Both the position numbers and the translations under genes were made by a program. The notes beneath the pieces are model-generated. The model saw nothing but the letters and a program-made list of their open reading frames with translations, was not told the DNA's origin and did no database searches. Below are positions 27,560 through 40,100 of a DNA stretch of 64,000 nt, piece by piece (the stretch's first letter is position 1; every line of letters begins with the position of its first letter). This DNA comes from Ascaris suum (lineage: Eukaryota; Nematoda; Chromadorea; Rhabditida; Ascarididae). Where the stretch lies: the NCBI GenBank assembly GCA_013433145.1, contig CM024180.1, positions 8,617,521-8,681,520 of the forward strand, read 5' to 3'.

Positions 27560-30440
27560 TTAAGGATGCATAAAAGATTGCAGTGGCAAACTGGAATCAG
27601 TAGGAGAGTAATTCTGTTTCAACTACCAATTTCTCTACGAATTTCCTCTTAATCTGATTTGAAGGTAACGCAAAATAAATGATTAAGGCTACTTTTAGCT
27701 CAAGTTGACGACATATTGCAAGAAAAATGCAAAACAGTTGTCATTCACTCTCGGAAATTTATTTCTAGAAAGCCACAATCTTGGCTAACCTCTAAAATTG
27801 CTATAAGAGCAAGCTTAGCACGGTACTTCGAATACAACTACATAATAAGGATTATTTATACTAATATTTATTTGACATCAAAAAAGTTTGTACCATTTAT
27901 AGCAAAAACCAACCAAAACTACAAATACATGCAAAATTTAAAAAAGCCTCAATTGCTATCAACTTCAATTCAAAAAGCATTTTCCTTTTAACACTTTATT
28001 TTTACTCAAATACTGAAATATTTCCGCAAAGCTATTTCTTTTCACTCAAATATGATACTGAAATAAATAAATGTCAAAGTGAGACAAGTGTAAGATAACG
28101 AGGTCATCCATTTCTTAATTCAATTTTATAACATCGTGCTTTTTGCGCAAAAGCAATGCGATTTGACGACCGCCATCAGTTAATAGACCTGTGACATTAA
28201 AATCAAAATTACTTGTGCGGCGCCTACAATACAACCAAGAAGCGGTGCGCTTTTTTGAATTCAATGTACTGGAAAAGGCCAAACACCAGGGTTGCCTTCT
28301 ATAATAAATCTCTGGCGTCAATTAACGCTAATCCTTACAGTTTCAATATATTTTTGAAACGCTATCCGTTGTTGGGCTACAATGTGTATGGAGAAAATCC
28401 CTCTGTAAACAGAAGCAGAGGACATTCAGAAAAAAGAGACTAGAGCCAGACCCACAGCCATTTTCATTTCAAACGATATTCTAAATCTTTCAACCAAAAA
28501 GAAAAAATATCACAAAAACCAATAAATATTTTTTAATAAAAGCTTACGAGGATATATGTTCCGTCCCATTATCATAAACAGACCATGAATACCGTATTAA
28601 ATGAACGATCGGGATTTGTCGATTATGAATCAATTCTCAACTATACGATCATCGCCTTTCCTTTCAGTAAGCTCGGGACAAGTTCGCACTTGCAGCTTAC
28701 CACAGAGAAGCAAATAAAAGCAGATGCAAATTTAGCCGAATAATAAAAAAAAGAAGCAATTTCTCTTCAAACTGACCTACGAGACAGACAATAAATTTCC
28801 AGTGATAGCAGTATTTCTGTAAAACAGCGGAGATGGTGTGCAGCTGGTACTTCGAACCACTCTCAGATAGAGGGGTCCCCGCTGTTATTACTATGAATTT
28901 CCTTCAACTAATCAAGAGCACGTGAAGGCGTTTCACAAACGTATAACGATACATCATAAAAAACAACAATGAACTGATAACCTGAGCACGATTTTGGGAG
29001 AGGTGCATCCTTAGGCAGTGAGCGGCGGCTCGGGTTACTTGCAGATGCGGTCGACGCAAGCTGAGATTTAATGTTTTCAGCGGATGAGTTGCACGATGCA
29101 TCACCGTTTCCTTTAGAAAACGAATTCTAAGCTAAATCTCCAAGGGTAAGAACTTTTTTGAGAAAATAACGTCTCGCTTAATGTAGCTGGTTGCAAAGTG
29201 GGTAAAAGAGAGCATAAAAAATCATCGGCAAATGTGCTCACTCAACAATTCGTCAATTAATCAGTTGTCATTTTATTACACGTTCAGTGCTTCGCAGTCA
29301 ATTCGATCAGCTCAAGGAATTTGCCCTTGCAAAAAACAGTGGCATTAGCGCCAGCTTAAGAACAAAGGTTCTTTAGCCTTTTTGAAGTGCTGTAGGATAC
29401 CGTACGCATAACGGAATATCAGGTCAAAGGGTTCCTAAGTTGTATGATTAGGACGAAGTGCTTCTGATGCTAAGATCTCGAAACAGTTCTGCTGCTTGTT
29501 CGAGATACAGTAAAAATGCAGCGAATGATTAGATGCTTCAAGCTGGAATAAAAACGATGAGGCAACTCTGCAATATTGAGTCCGAAAAAATGAGAGCCGA
29601 AAATGCTTCTTACGACCCTTTCCTATAGTATACATGCTTGGCTTAATGTTAGCACACCTCGCCTGTTTAACAGCCATCAGGTCATCTTTTTTAAGGTGCT
29701 CGATCCCTCTAAACAATCCATTTCTACTCTTACTGCATTCAGCAGCACCCGAAACGAAGTCAGGCAACATGCCGTCGCCTAAAAACAACAAGAGGAAATG
29801 TTGCAATAAAGCAGCCTGCGATTGTGCGCGGAGAGGGAAGCAGACATGGCACTATTACATTACTACCTTGGTTAGCATTCAACTCTGAACATCCCACAAT
29901 TTCAAACACCACAAGCGCAGAAGCCTGAATCGGCTCGCGCAATCCGATGGAGGCTCACTGGGGATCAACAAAACTAGACGTTTTCCGCTCTACGAGATGT
30001 TAACTAATAACAGTTTTGTTTACCGAGACTGAAAAAATACGAATTGGTAGTTATGACAAAACGACCTATCATTGAACTCAGCTACGCGTTCATACTCCCC
30101 TCTCTCATGAACCACTCGCAAGCCATGCATGACTAGTTTCTGAACGACCTTGAGACCTGTGCTTGTTGTTCTCGGTCATGGTAGGAACAGCCTCATCTTT
30201 AGTAAAATAAGAGTGTTGAAATACAGCCCTGCGTACTTTCGAAACTTGAAATCTCCTGCAGCACTCATATGTCATGAGATGGAATAACAATGCTGAGAAG
30301 CTTTGGTGAAGTAGTGATGACAGGTAAGACTCGAATCCACACAAAGGCTGATTTTCTTACTAGGGATCCCACTTTCACTGCTGCATCGCCGGTCTGAAAC
30401 AATGAGTCGAGGTTCGTTTCTGACAGTCACCTTGATGTAA
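27560..30440. other. Region without a recognised gene
   Basis: Frames at 28213-28443 (+), 29435-29806 (-) and 29634-29888 (+) are open but have no recognisable domain, and the last two overlap on opposite strands. No repeat family is evident. Confidence 0.4.
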
Positions 30441-30449
30441 CGTGTCTTC

Positions 30450-30736
30450 TCACGACAGTGTTTTTAACTTTAACCTCAAGAACTTCTTTCCAAAGCACAA
30501 ATAAATTACTCCAAAAAAGTTGTTCATTTTTAGTTGCACTAATTTCTCTTGCGCTGGAGAGCCGCTGCATAAGAGCGGTACATCACCGACGAACATAACT
30601 ATTTTCCCATTCGTATTGTGGAGGCACAATGTGCAAAAACCTGTGGTTAAGAATATAGATCCCTGTGGTGAGCCAAATTTGATACAACATTCACTAGCAT
30701 TTTCGTTCCTGGTGACCTTTTTAACACAAACACCTT
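30450..30736 (-). mobile_element. Non-LTR retrotransposon reverse transcriptase fragment (CR1/jockey-like)
   Basis: An uninterrupted frame of about 95 codons reads like the catalytic centre of a LINE reverse transcriptase. It contains FGSPQGSIF, matching the GVPQGSxLGP box. It continues with a hydrophobic stretch, GKIVMFVGDVPLL, at the position of the FADDT active-site motif, then EKLVQLK and FLRLKLKT, matching the family's NxLxLNxxKT segment. The first active-site Asp is replaced (FVGD instead of FADD), so the enzyme would be dead, as expected for a relic. The GSPQGS form favours CR1/jockey over RTE types. No matching endonuclease domain was found nearby. Confidence 0.6.
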
Positions 30737-31170
30737 TCTAACATATTTACTACCGTACCTCTTTGACTTTGCCGTCAGCAGCTTTTAGCAAAAGAAGGAC
30801 AGCCTTTAACGCACCAATAATTTATTTGAGTATCGAGTTAAGGTACATAGGCAGCTGAACATCCTCAAAAGATTCGAGAATTCGCTCACATATTTCAGCG
30901 GGGGCGCTATGTATGCAAGGGTGATTGCAGTATGCGTGCTTATCATGTTCTCAAGAAACAAGGAACTCCTCGGATATCCTTAACATCCCAGTCCAGATTT
31001 TACTGAAACCTGATCTCATACAAGTCATCTTTCATAGAAGACTTTCAGAAATATCGTTGTCGTTTAATGCCCTCAGCGCCGCACTACCGTATGTCACGAA
31101 GTAAATTGCCGTATGTCACGAAGAGGATTCCTACAACATCATCCCTTGATGCCAGCACAGGACTCGTTAC

Positions 31171-31370
31171 ATTCGTTTGTAGACGCTACGTGGCTGCTTT
31201 CTTTTTCTCCCGTTCCATAGGACAAATTTAAAACACATTAGGCTTCCAAGCGATGACCCGCCTGTTTCAAACATATGCTCAAGGACGGAATCACTATATA
31301 CTCTGATCAAGCTCATAACGAAATTGTACAGCCTCATGAAATCCTTCAGTTCCTCACCACTTAGCTCGCT
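31171..31370 (-). CDS. Possible exon, unrecognised
   Basis: The segment is open for 66 codons between an acceptor (AATTATCTTAG) and a possible donor (GTAACG). It reads like ordinary protein: SGEELKDFMRLYNFVMSLIR, then VYSDSVLEHMFETGG, ending in a basic tail (RKRKQPR). I do not recognise the family. It lies 0.4 kb upstream of the retrotransposon fragment on the same strand and may be part of that element or a host exon. Confidence 0.35.
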
Positions 31371-31694
31371 CTAAGATAATTTCCTCACTGTGATGCATTC
31401 CTCCACCCATCATACAGTCTCAGAAATTTGTGGTCTTCATTATTAGTGCGTAAACGGAATCAAAATCTCATTCATCGTTCGAGCGAAAACAGTGAGCGCT
31501 CCATTTACACCACCGAAGCTATCTAAAGAACCGGAAAAGAAAAACAGGCCGGTCACAAGCACAGAACACCGCAATGCTAGATTTTTCCATTCCCGGGTTG
31601 TAAAATAGCTCTGAGCCTTCCGGTGAGTCTTCCTGCTTTACTTGTAAAGATCTCTGCAGTCGAGACGCCAGAAAGACGAAGAGTGAATACATTA

Positions 31695-31696
<2 letters not shown>

Positions 31697-31754
<58 letters not shown>
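31697..31754. repeat. (AT)n microsatellite
   Basis: About 58 bp of TA dinucleotides. Confidence 0.97.
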
Positions 31755-31756
<2 letters not shown>

Positions 31757-31759
31757 TTA

Positions 31760-34700
31760 ACACAATTTTCCAACTGCGCAAAGCATGTTAGTGCCAACCT
31801 ATGGATGCCTGCAAAGCATAATAACAAACCTAACCGCAATCTGCTCATAATTCGATCTCGTTGCCATAAGTGCAATATTCAGTTTTTGGAATTGTATATT
31901 CTTTTTTGCTCACTATAAAGTGGCATTAGCCTAAGTCCGCATGTGGTAGTTACAAATCATTTTGCATTCCACTGTATTAAACAGGGCAACGAACTAACAA
32001 TATTCAACCTCAGCTCAATACCGCAAAGAAATCGACACTGTTTCCACCGGCGTATTTCTTAACTCCACGAATATTGGACGGTAGAATTAAAACATAGTGA
32101 AAACTGCATAACAGCCACTTCCTTCCTTTTAGTGATAACACTGGGATGGACAGCGGCTGAAAAAAAAACACAGAAAGCTGTAACATCAATGAAAAAAGAA
32201 AAAGCGAAAACGAGGTCACAAACGTACCCCTCCGATTTTCCATTGACTCAGCCGACTCCCTTGTGTGGAACTCACTCGGTTGCGACTCGTTCGACTTATG
32301 CTGCGTGGCTTTATAGAACGCGTTCAATGATCGACTATAGCCCTCGTGGGCTAACCACGCAGCTATAGCACTGTAATTTTGGATGGTTTATAACTTTCAT
32401 GCATCACATAAAAAGAATAGGAACCAAAAAATGCTGAAATATGTTGAAGTATAAAGCTGCTTTCATCAATTACAAAGAGCACAGGCTTAAAGCTAAACTG
32501 TCACTAAGCTAATGAAAAGAAAAGAAAAAGCCTTCCCGCTGAACAGAGTATGTTTTAAACGCGAAAATGGAAGACGTAAACTAAACGAAGGTGTTCAGCA
32601 ATGAAAGAAAAAGGAGGATATGCCCATAATAAAGGTTAAAAAGCTCACAATGCAACAGTTACAGAGCATCCCAGAATCAAAACAGTTATGGACTCTCATA
32701 ACCAATTAATCAGCAGCTATTAAATCAGAGAAGCCCTCTCCTCCTCCACGTATTATAATAGAAGATATCGCCAGGAGTTCCTAGTGCATTTTTCTGCCAA
32801 CTCATTTCTATATTTTATGTAATCCGAAATATTATGGAAAGCTCAGTTGAATGGTATTCTCGTCCTCCCGAAACACAACATTTCGTGAAACATGAAATTA
32901 CAAGTATTTGGGTTACAGATGGCAGCTTGCTTATCTATCACTTCCTTACGTGAATATTTTAGCTAGCAAAACTCAGTATATAAAAATGGGTTGCAGAGTA
33001 GGGTTCCCACGAATGCAAACGCTTCGATAGCGCCGGCAGACAAAAAAGAAACTTGTGTTCCATCGAGGATAAAGGACTTTTTCTTTCTATTTCAGAATAT
33101 GACGCTGGCTTCTAAAGTGAAGTCCACATCCCTGCAAACTGCTAGATTTTCTCACAACTTCAGGGAAAATTTTAGGGCAATCTCTGAAACTAACATTCAT
33201 GAAAAGTAATAACTTCCAGCGGCCTAATGAATTCTCCCGAAGGTGGACGCTCACAGGAAACTTCAGTGGGGAAATTGGAGATAATAGACTAGCTGGAGAT
33301 TTTTCTTGGAGAATTCGAGCAACTGAATGTCTGAAGGAATTTCTTAATGAAGATTTCAGCGCTTCTGTAATTCAGTAGAAATTATGTGCAGCAACAACGA
33401 AGCCGAACTTGACAAGATCAATTTTCGACGTAGGTAACAGAATTCACTTCCACTTCAACTAACACGCTTACCTGAACTAAAATTTAAAGGGAAAATTTCG
33501 TTCTTCAACGCTGTATTGCTTTTTTGAAGATTTTACTGCGAAATGAAACCCCAGAAGAGTTCCACAGCAAAAGGAACAAATGACTGCTCTATTAGAAAGC
33601 GTATTAGATTCGGGAAGGGAATGCTGAAGTCGTCTTGTGTAGACAAGGACAACGCTTGCCTCAACTATCTCAGAAGTCCGATGTATAACACCACTGAAGT
33701 GTCCAAGTAAACTGACAGCTGGCTAATGTAATCAATATACTTTACGTACTAGTCCAACGCATACATTAGTTAACAGAGCAGAAACGGGTTGAGGAGTTTT
33801 CTGCAGAGTCCGACATCAAAATTCCTCTTTTGCGTTTTAATGTAACGCAATTAGTGAATGCACAAAGAAAACCGCCGTCCAGGTATATGTTCGCAAATGT
33901 AATTAGGTGTATTTGTTGTGTGAGATTAGAGACAGTAGATGTGCTTTATAAAAACAAATGTTGATAGAACGTGCGTCAGTGAATTCAAAAAACTTGAAGG
34001 GGAGAGTAGAAACGCTGACCTGACATGTCTAGGGGATATGCGGAAATCAAAAGGTCCTCGAAGCTGATTTAAAGTTTAAACAAAAACTGAATTTCGAGAC
34101 CAATTTGCACATCGCTAATCCTCAATACTTCCATGCTCAGTTACCATTTTCTTTCCTACGAATATGAAAATTCCGAAGCACTTAAGTCCGTCTTTATACA
34201 GCTTGGTAAAAAAGCCCCTGTAACTTTTTCAACCAAACAGTCCATCACCTTCAAAATTTCCATGACTTTATCTCTCGTGAGATTCGCATTTGTGATTTCA
34301 ACAATAAAGAGCATGTGAAATATTATAAAATTATGGCGAAAACCTGCGTAATGATTTCTACGACGGGTTTCTACTTGCACATTTCATCGGAAATGATGAA
34401 GTTGAGATGAAATGCAAGCACTTAAATATCAGAAACGATATGGGCAAGCACTGCAACTCAAAAAATAAAAAATAAAAACGCATAACACCAACCGCATACA
34501 CATTAAAAGGCGGATATGCAAAGAAGGCAGCTATAAATACGACCACTTGAAAAGTGTAAAAATCCACTCACTGGTTCATCCAGCTCGTCTTCGCTTGTGG
34601 CAATTCCACTCGATAAACGCAATCGTATGTGTAAGCAATGGCCCCTTAAAATAGACTATCTAAGTCATACAGTTACATTAGGAATAACAATTACAGTAGT

Positions 34701-37022
34701 TAACTCCTACTGCATGCTCACCTTAACTATTCCTCTTGTAATCGTCCACTAAAAGAATCAAACTTTTCAATTAACTTTCACATCAGAATAACAAAATTAC
34801 GACTGATGCTTGCGACAAACTTATTCAAGGTCTCTATATAAACATGGTGAGTGAGGGCGGTTAAGGATCCATCTGTCCATATGCAATGCACAAGCGTATC
34901 CCATTCCTAAGCACAGGTTAACTCCTAGCAGAATCCCCTGTTGTAAGGCCCTGAAAAACAAATGCCCTTCCTTACCATAGGCCCTACCCACAAAAGGACT
35001 TACTATCCGCTGCGAGTTTTAGAAACGCTGAAACTCCCCTACATATAAAAATCCAAATAAACGTAATATCCATCTAAACAGAGTGAAAGAAGAAGAACAA
35101 AGCGATGAAAAACGTATGCGTTTCTCGCAGCATATATCTCCTCATCAAAAACCGTCAAAAAAAGAACCCCTGGTCTCATAACGTCAACTCAATTAAATGC
35201 GGCATCCATTTGTCACAAAGAGAGGATAAACATGGCATTCAAGTGATCATATCCTATCTACTCGAATATAAGCTCCACCTTCAGCATGAGGTCTGTGTTA
35301 GGATAGGACATCAGAAAAAAGTAGGAGCTTCTATCCAACACAGCCCTTCCCCTAGGAAGAACGCAATATTCAAGAAACCTTCCAAGTAATCCCCTAAAAA
35401 TGTTAAGATCTCACACAGCTAAGCAAGATAAATCTTTTAAGTAAGCGGGAAGATTTCTCCTGTGCAACCTATAAACTTAGGCAGAAAAATTACGGCCGAG
35501 GTTACTCCTCCCACCATTTCTTGAGAACGCAGTGGTGACATGAAGCCGCAATCAGAATTTCGGTCGTGGCTGCGACCGGGTAGAAAGAACATCGAGAAGG
35601 AAGACTGAGGAAGAAATAAGACAAAAAATGCTTTTTCCCCCAGAGGCCCTTTTCATCTTCCGATTGTCAGCTGAGGTATCTAATGGGTCCGGATAATGGG
35701 AGAAGAAAATTAGCAGTAAAATGAGAAAAAGGTTAAAAAATATCGACCTCTTTCTCAACAAAGCTTTTTTGAACTTGGATTCATCTGTCAGCACATCCCA
35801 AAAAAGCCCTCTGGCGTGATTGAAAACTACAGTCTATACATACTTATACTTATCAAGTAAAAAACCTAGAAAAGTATGCGCTTTCTCCTCCGCCCCCGAA
35901 AAATCACCACAAGAACAAGTCGCTCTGGCCACTCCCTCTTTTTCGAGGTGTCTGCTCCAACTTTCGCGAATCATAAGGGTAGGCGAGGGAGCGAGGGCAA
36001 TGATATATAAAATTTTCAAACAAAATCCAAGGGAGAAATAGCAGAAGCAAACCCTTTACGAAACCTCACTTAAAACTTAGTCGAGTAAGTCTACCTATGC
36101 TTAAAAATGGTCAATATTTAATTTAGTACACACGTAGCAAATAGAAAATAGGTCATTCTTTATGAGCAGTGCATAAAAAACACTTTGACTTTATGCACTT
36201 ATTATCCTTGATTCGTTTGCTGTGCATAACGTTTTTCTCCCGCTAATAAAATATTTTCCTCATATGCAACATGTATCGTGAAAAGTAGTTTTTAATTAGG
36301 CTTTTTCACTGCTTACTCTGAATCTTCGACATACGGATGGCTATAAAATGCAACAAATGCTGTGAATGAGCACAATGGCAATGCTTCAAGGGTTGTTTAT
36401 AAATAAACTGAGTCATATGAGCTTGTTTATTAGTCTGGGTCTATCATATCTTACAAAAGCGCTAAGAAAGCGAAACGACCCCGAGTTTACTAGTCCGGCG
36501 ATTGAGCAGCATCCTATATGCTGTATTAAGACCAGAAAATATAGCTATCAGTTACAGCGGCGGGAATGAAGTGGTAGTGGCGCACTGATCAAGAACACTT
36601 GAAAGGAACTATGAGGTCGCACATGCAATACGAGAGAAATTTTCACAGGAATTTCAGAGGAGACAGTGAACAAACATCATCTAGTCTAGTCGTGCTTCCA
36701 TATACCGTGCAGAAGAAAAAATATTCTGCATGCGACTTGGAGAACAATACGCAGAGAGCCATTGGATTACTCTTTTAACAGATGAATAGTGCCTGTCCCC
36801 CTTCCTTTTACAATTTTTCACCTATTTTGTCTGTTTTTTTCCCTCCTTTTCACATTAACTTTCAGCGAAAGGTTCCTCCTTTTGGGAATTTGGACGCATA
36901 TTATGCTCCCCATTCCCAATACAGGCGCGGTGGGTGGAGAGAGAAGCCTGGGGAGGAGGGTAGCTCGCGTACTGCCATAAGTGGGAAACGAAAAAATCCA
37001 TAGAAGAGCAAATGAAACATAC
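31760..37022. other. Region downstream of the RanBPM-like exons, no further gene recognised
   Basis: If the RanBPM-like gene is complete, its LisH, CTLH and CRA exons should lie on the - strand here. I looked for the expected LisH/CTLH sequence and did not find it, although small diverged exons could be missed. Other frames, such as 34156-34380 (-) and 35105-35389 (+), are unrecognised. Confidence 0.4.
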
Positions 37023-37156
37023 CTGAAAATATCTTGCTCGATGTCGTAAATAAAAGGTTTCTGGCCGAGGTTCGTTTCAAGAATTTCTCCGTGCTTCTGG
37101 AAGTCCGATCACGGGATATAAGTCAATAACACTGGCTAGTCCATTGATAGCCGTAT
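37023..37156 (-). CDS. RanBPM-like exon 5 (end of SPRY domain)
   Basis: The first frame reads ASVIDLYPVIGL, matching the family's LYPTVGLQ. One base later the frame shifts and reads QKHGEILETNLGQKPFIYD, matching the family's TPGEVVDANFGQHPFVFD. The apparent extra C is at 37099-37100. The donor is CAG|GTATGT and the acceptor TTTTTAAG joins exon 4 in the right phase. Confidence 0.8.
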
Positions 37157-40100
37157 CTTAAAAACATTTAGCCCGTTTGCAATACTCGTTCTTTACCGTC
37201 CTTTGAGCAAATCTCACACAACACCTACTTCGTGATACACCCAACTTCAACGAAAAAACTTCCCACTCGACGACGAAATTAGTAGCCGAAAATCTGCAGT
37301 GTAACGAAGGGCACCCACCCATATTGGCACAGAAACATTACATCTGTCCAGATCAGGAAACTTTGAAGGCGGAAAGAAAGGAAAAAAGAAACATGATTGT
37401 CTTCATTAAGCATCCTCCCACACGCTCAAAATGAACGTCTTACTCATTCATATTATCTTTCCCTTAGAGCTTATATATGGAGGAAAACAATCGAACGTCA
37501 CCTGCAATGTCGTCCAAATAAACTATGCACCATTGTCTGCATTAGAATAAGAGTTTTTAGTAAACACAGCGGCTTCATTATTCTCTTTGAGAATGCGCAA
37601 CAACTGATCCACCATAGCATTGCACCCACTTAGCAAGAGGCCTTATTGGAAAGCAAACAACCAAGCTAGAAAACGAACGAAGAGACCTTCCCGGAAGAAA
37701 AAGAAAACTTGTTGTGTTCCCTCGAATATAAACTCCTTAGCGTCTCCCAAGTGCATACCTTCTTCGCAGTACAGTAGCAAATTCTGTTAAAGATTGTTTG
37801 CTTCTATATAACTCAGTCGCGCATTTGCCACAATGGGGCATTCGACTTTAAAGCAAAGAAAAACCGTTCAGCTTTACAGGTACGAAGAAAAGTTTACAAA
37901 GTTTTACGTGCTACGTTCCCAAAAGAAATTTTACAGAGGTTTCTAAAAACCGTTCAACTCAGTGTAGCAACGGTCGTAAGCAAAAAAAACAGTGCAAGAA
38001 ATAGCACAAAGTCTAGATCTGCACTCGAACTCCTAATTTCATAAATTTGATGCCCTCCCACTCATAAGGCAAACGCTACTTCGTCACGCTGCTTTTTAAA
38101 GATAGCGCAGGTGTTAATGCCATTTACACATTAAACGGCGGCGGTAAATGCGTATTACTCACCCAGGTTTACTCCATTTTTCGTGAGAAAATAGATTTCG
38201 AAACAAGATTGATCCCACATCCAACCGTGTCGTTCGACGAGAATGTTCGTCCATACGGACTGCCACTACCAGACGAGCAAAAAAAGTTACCATCATCACC
38301 ATGATAACCATAAGAGCACTTGTCCCATCCTAAATTAAAATTTGGTGAAACACTTATTACGACAGCAAAACAAGAGCAACTATTTGAAAAAAAAAAGGTG
38401 CAGAATCGAGCATATTTAATTCCTAAGCTTCTGCAAAGTTCACGTAAATTACTAATAATTGTTGCAATAAATTCCTGCAGCGCATCAATTATATTCAAAC
38501 TACATCACAATGCAGTGGTGTGCACCTACTGGATTAATATCAAAAACTTCGGCCCTTGAGATGTGAATCATCACTCCGAATTTAAGTGTGCCGAGCGCAT
38601 TGGAGTCCTAGTTATTTCTTAACATCATAAAAACTCCGAAATATACTATACTGTCTAATATGTAACACGTGACGAGATCTGGGCAAAACAATACGCAAAA
38701 GTTCTCAAAGATAACAGTCTAGGCTAGTACAGTTCAAAACAGACAGCACTTAAATCAGACCTACAATGAGGCAATACAGCTTTTCAAATCATTCTTCCGA
38801 CTGGCTTCTTGAAGGTATGCGAATATTCGCCTTGCTTTCTCGATGCTATATACCTCCACTTCCCATATCATCGATTCCAAGAAATAAGGCAGCATTTTAT
38901 AAGCTGACTTCCACTACTGTAGTACTATTGCGATCAGCTAAACGTGGCACCCGTAAAAACGATTTAAATCCAAACGATTCGAATCGGCGACTATACATTG
39001 CAAACAAACCAAGCATTCTGCAGAATAGGAGTCGAAGATCGTCCAGTCAATCGTCCAGTGAAGATTTCTTTTTTTAAACAGAAAAGATCATCGCAGAACT
39101 TTCCTCGTGAAGAACGCCAAAGTTAATAGAGAAGAGTGTGCACTTCATATCCTTTTAAAATGCACCTGACCTTTATTAACGAAAACCAAAAAAGGACGAA
39201 AATTTGCAAACCTGGCAATCGATTGAGGTCGACGTTCTACTCACACAACCCGATACCAATGCAGCAATCATTCTCGCTCGAAACAACTAATACCTCGAAG
39301 CGGAAGACGCCACACGTCACTGGGATCGGATGATTGGATCGCACCGGCCCTGCATCCTTCGGGTTGAACAAATGAAACAAACCACCTTCCGTTTCAAATA
39401 CTTCGCTGAACGGCACGATTCTTATTGCAATGCATGCACATCAATTCGGCTGCCCTTCCAAAAGCAAGTCATATAATGTTCTACATCAGCCAGTACAGAT
39501 GATGGGCCGCGACTCAAATCTAATGGAAAACAAAACTTTTAATGATGTCAGGTTCCAGGAAAAAAAGGTTACCTAAAAAAAACATAGCTAAGTAGGCCAA
39601 TCTTCCTGCAAACGAAAGTTTCGCCTGGTGGGCAATTATCAAAATGAAGGTGAGCAAACTGCGCTGCAAATTGGCCACTTCGAGGAGAATTCAACAATGT
39701 TTGGAATGTAAAAATGAGAATTCAACAACAGGAAGCCCTCTCGAACGAGCTGCTTATAAACTGCCACAAACTGCTCTCTCCGAAATACTTACGATAAGCT
39801 GCAATCGGACACGTTGAAACGTCACCACCAGCAGGAAAAACAACAACCCTTACGACTTAATGCATAACGTTCTACAGAGGTACTGCGCGAATGGCGAGTA
39901 TCCTACCAGAAAACTAAAACTGTATAGTCTACATGACTTGTAGAAAGCTTAAGGTCGTTTCTGCTAAAAAAAGTGAGGTCGATAAAAAGAATACAGTGAA
40001 AGAAATACGAGCATAAATCAAATCTCCAGATGCTATGTAAAAGGACACAATATAATTTGTTTAAAATGAATTCAAAAATACGATTCCAGTTGAGCTTGAT

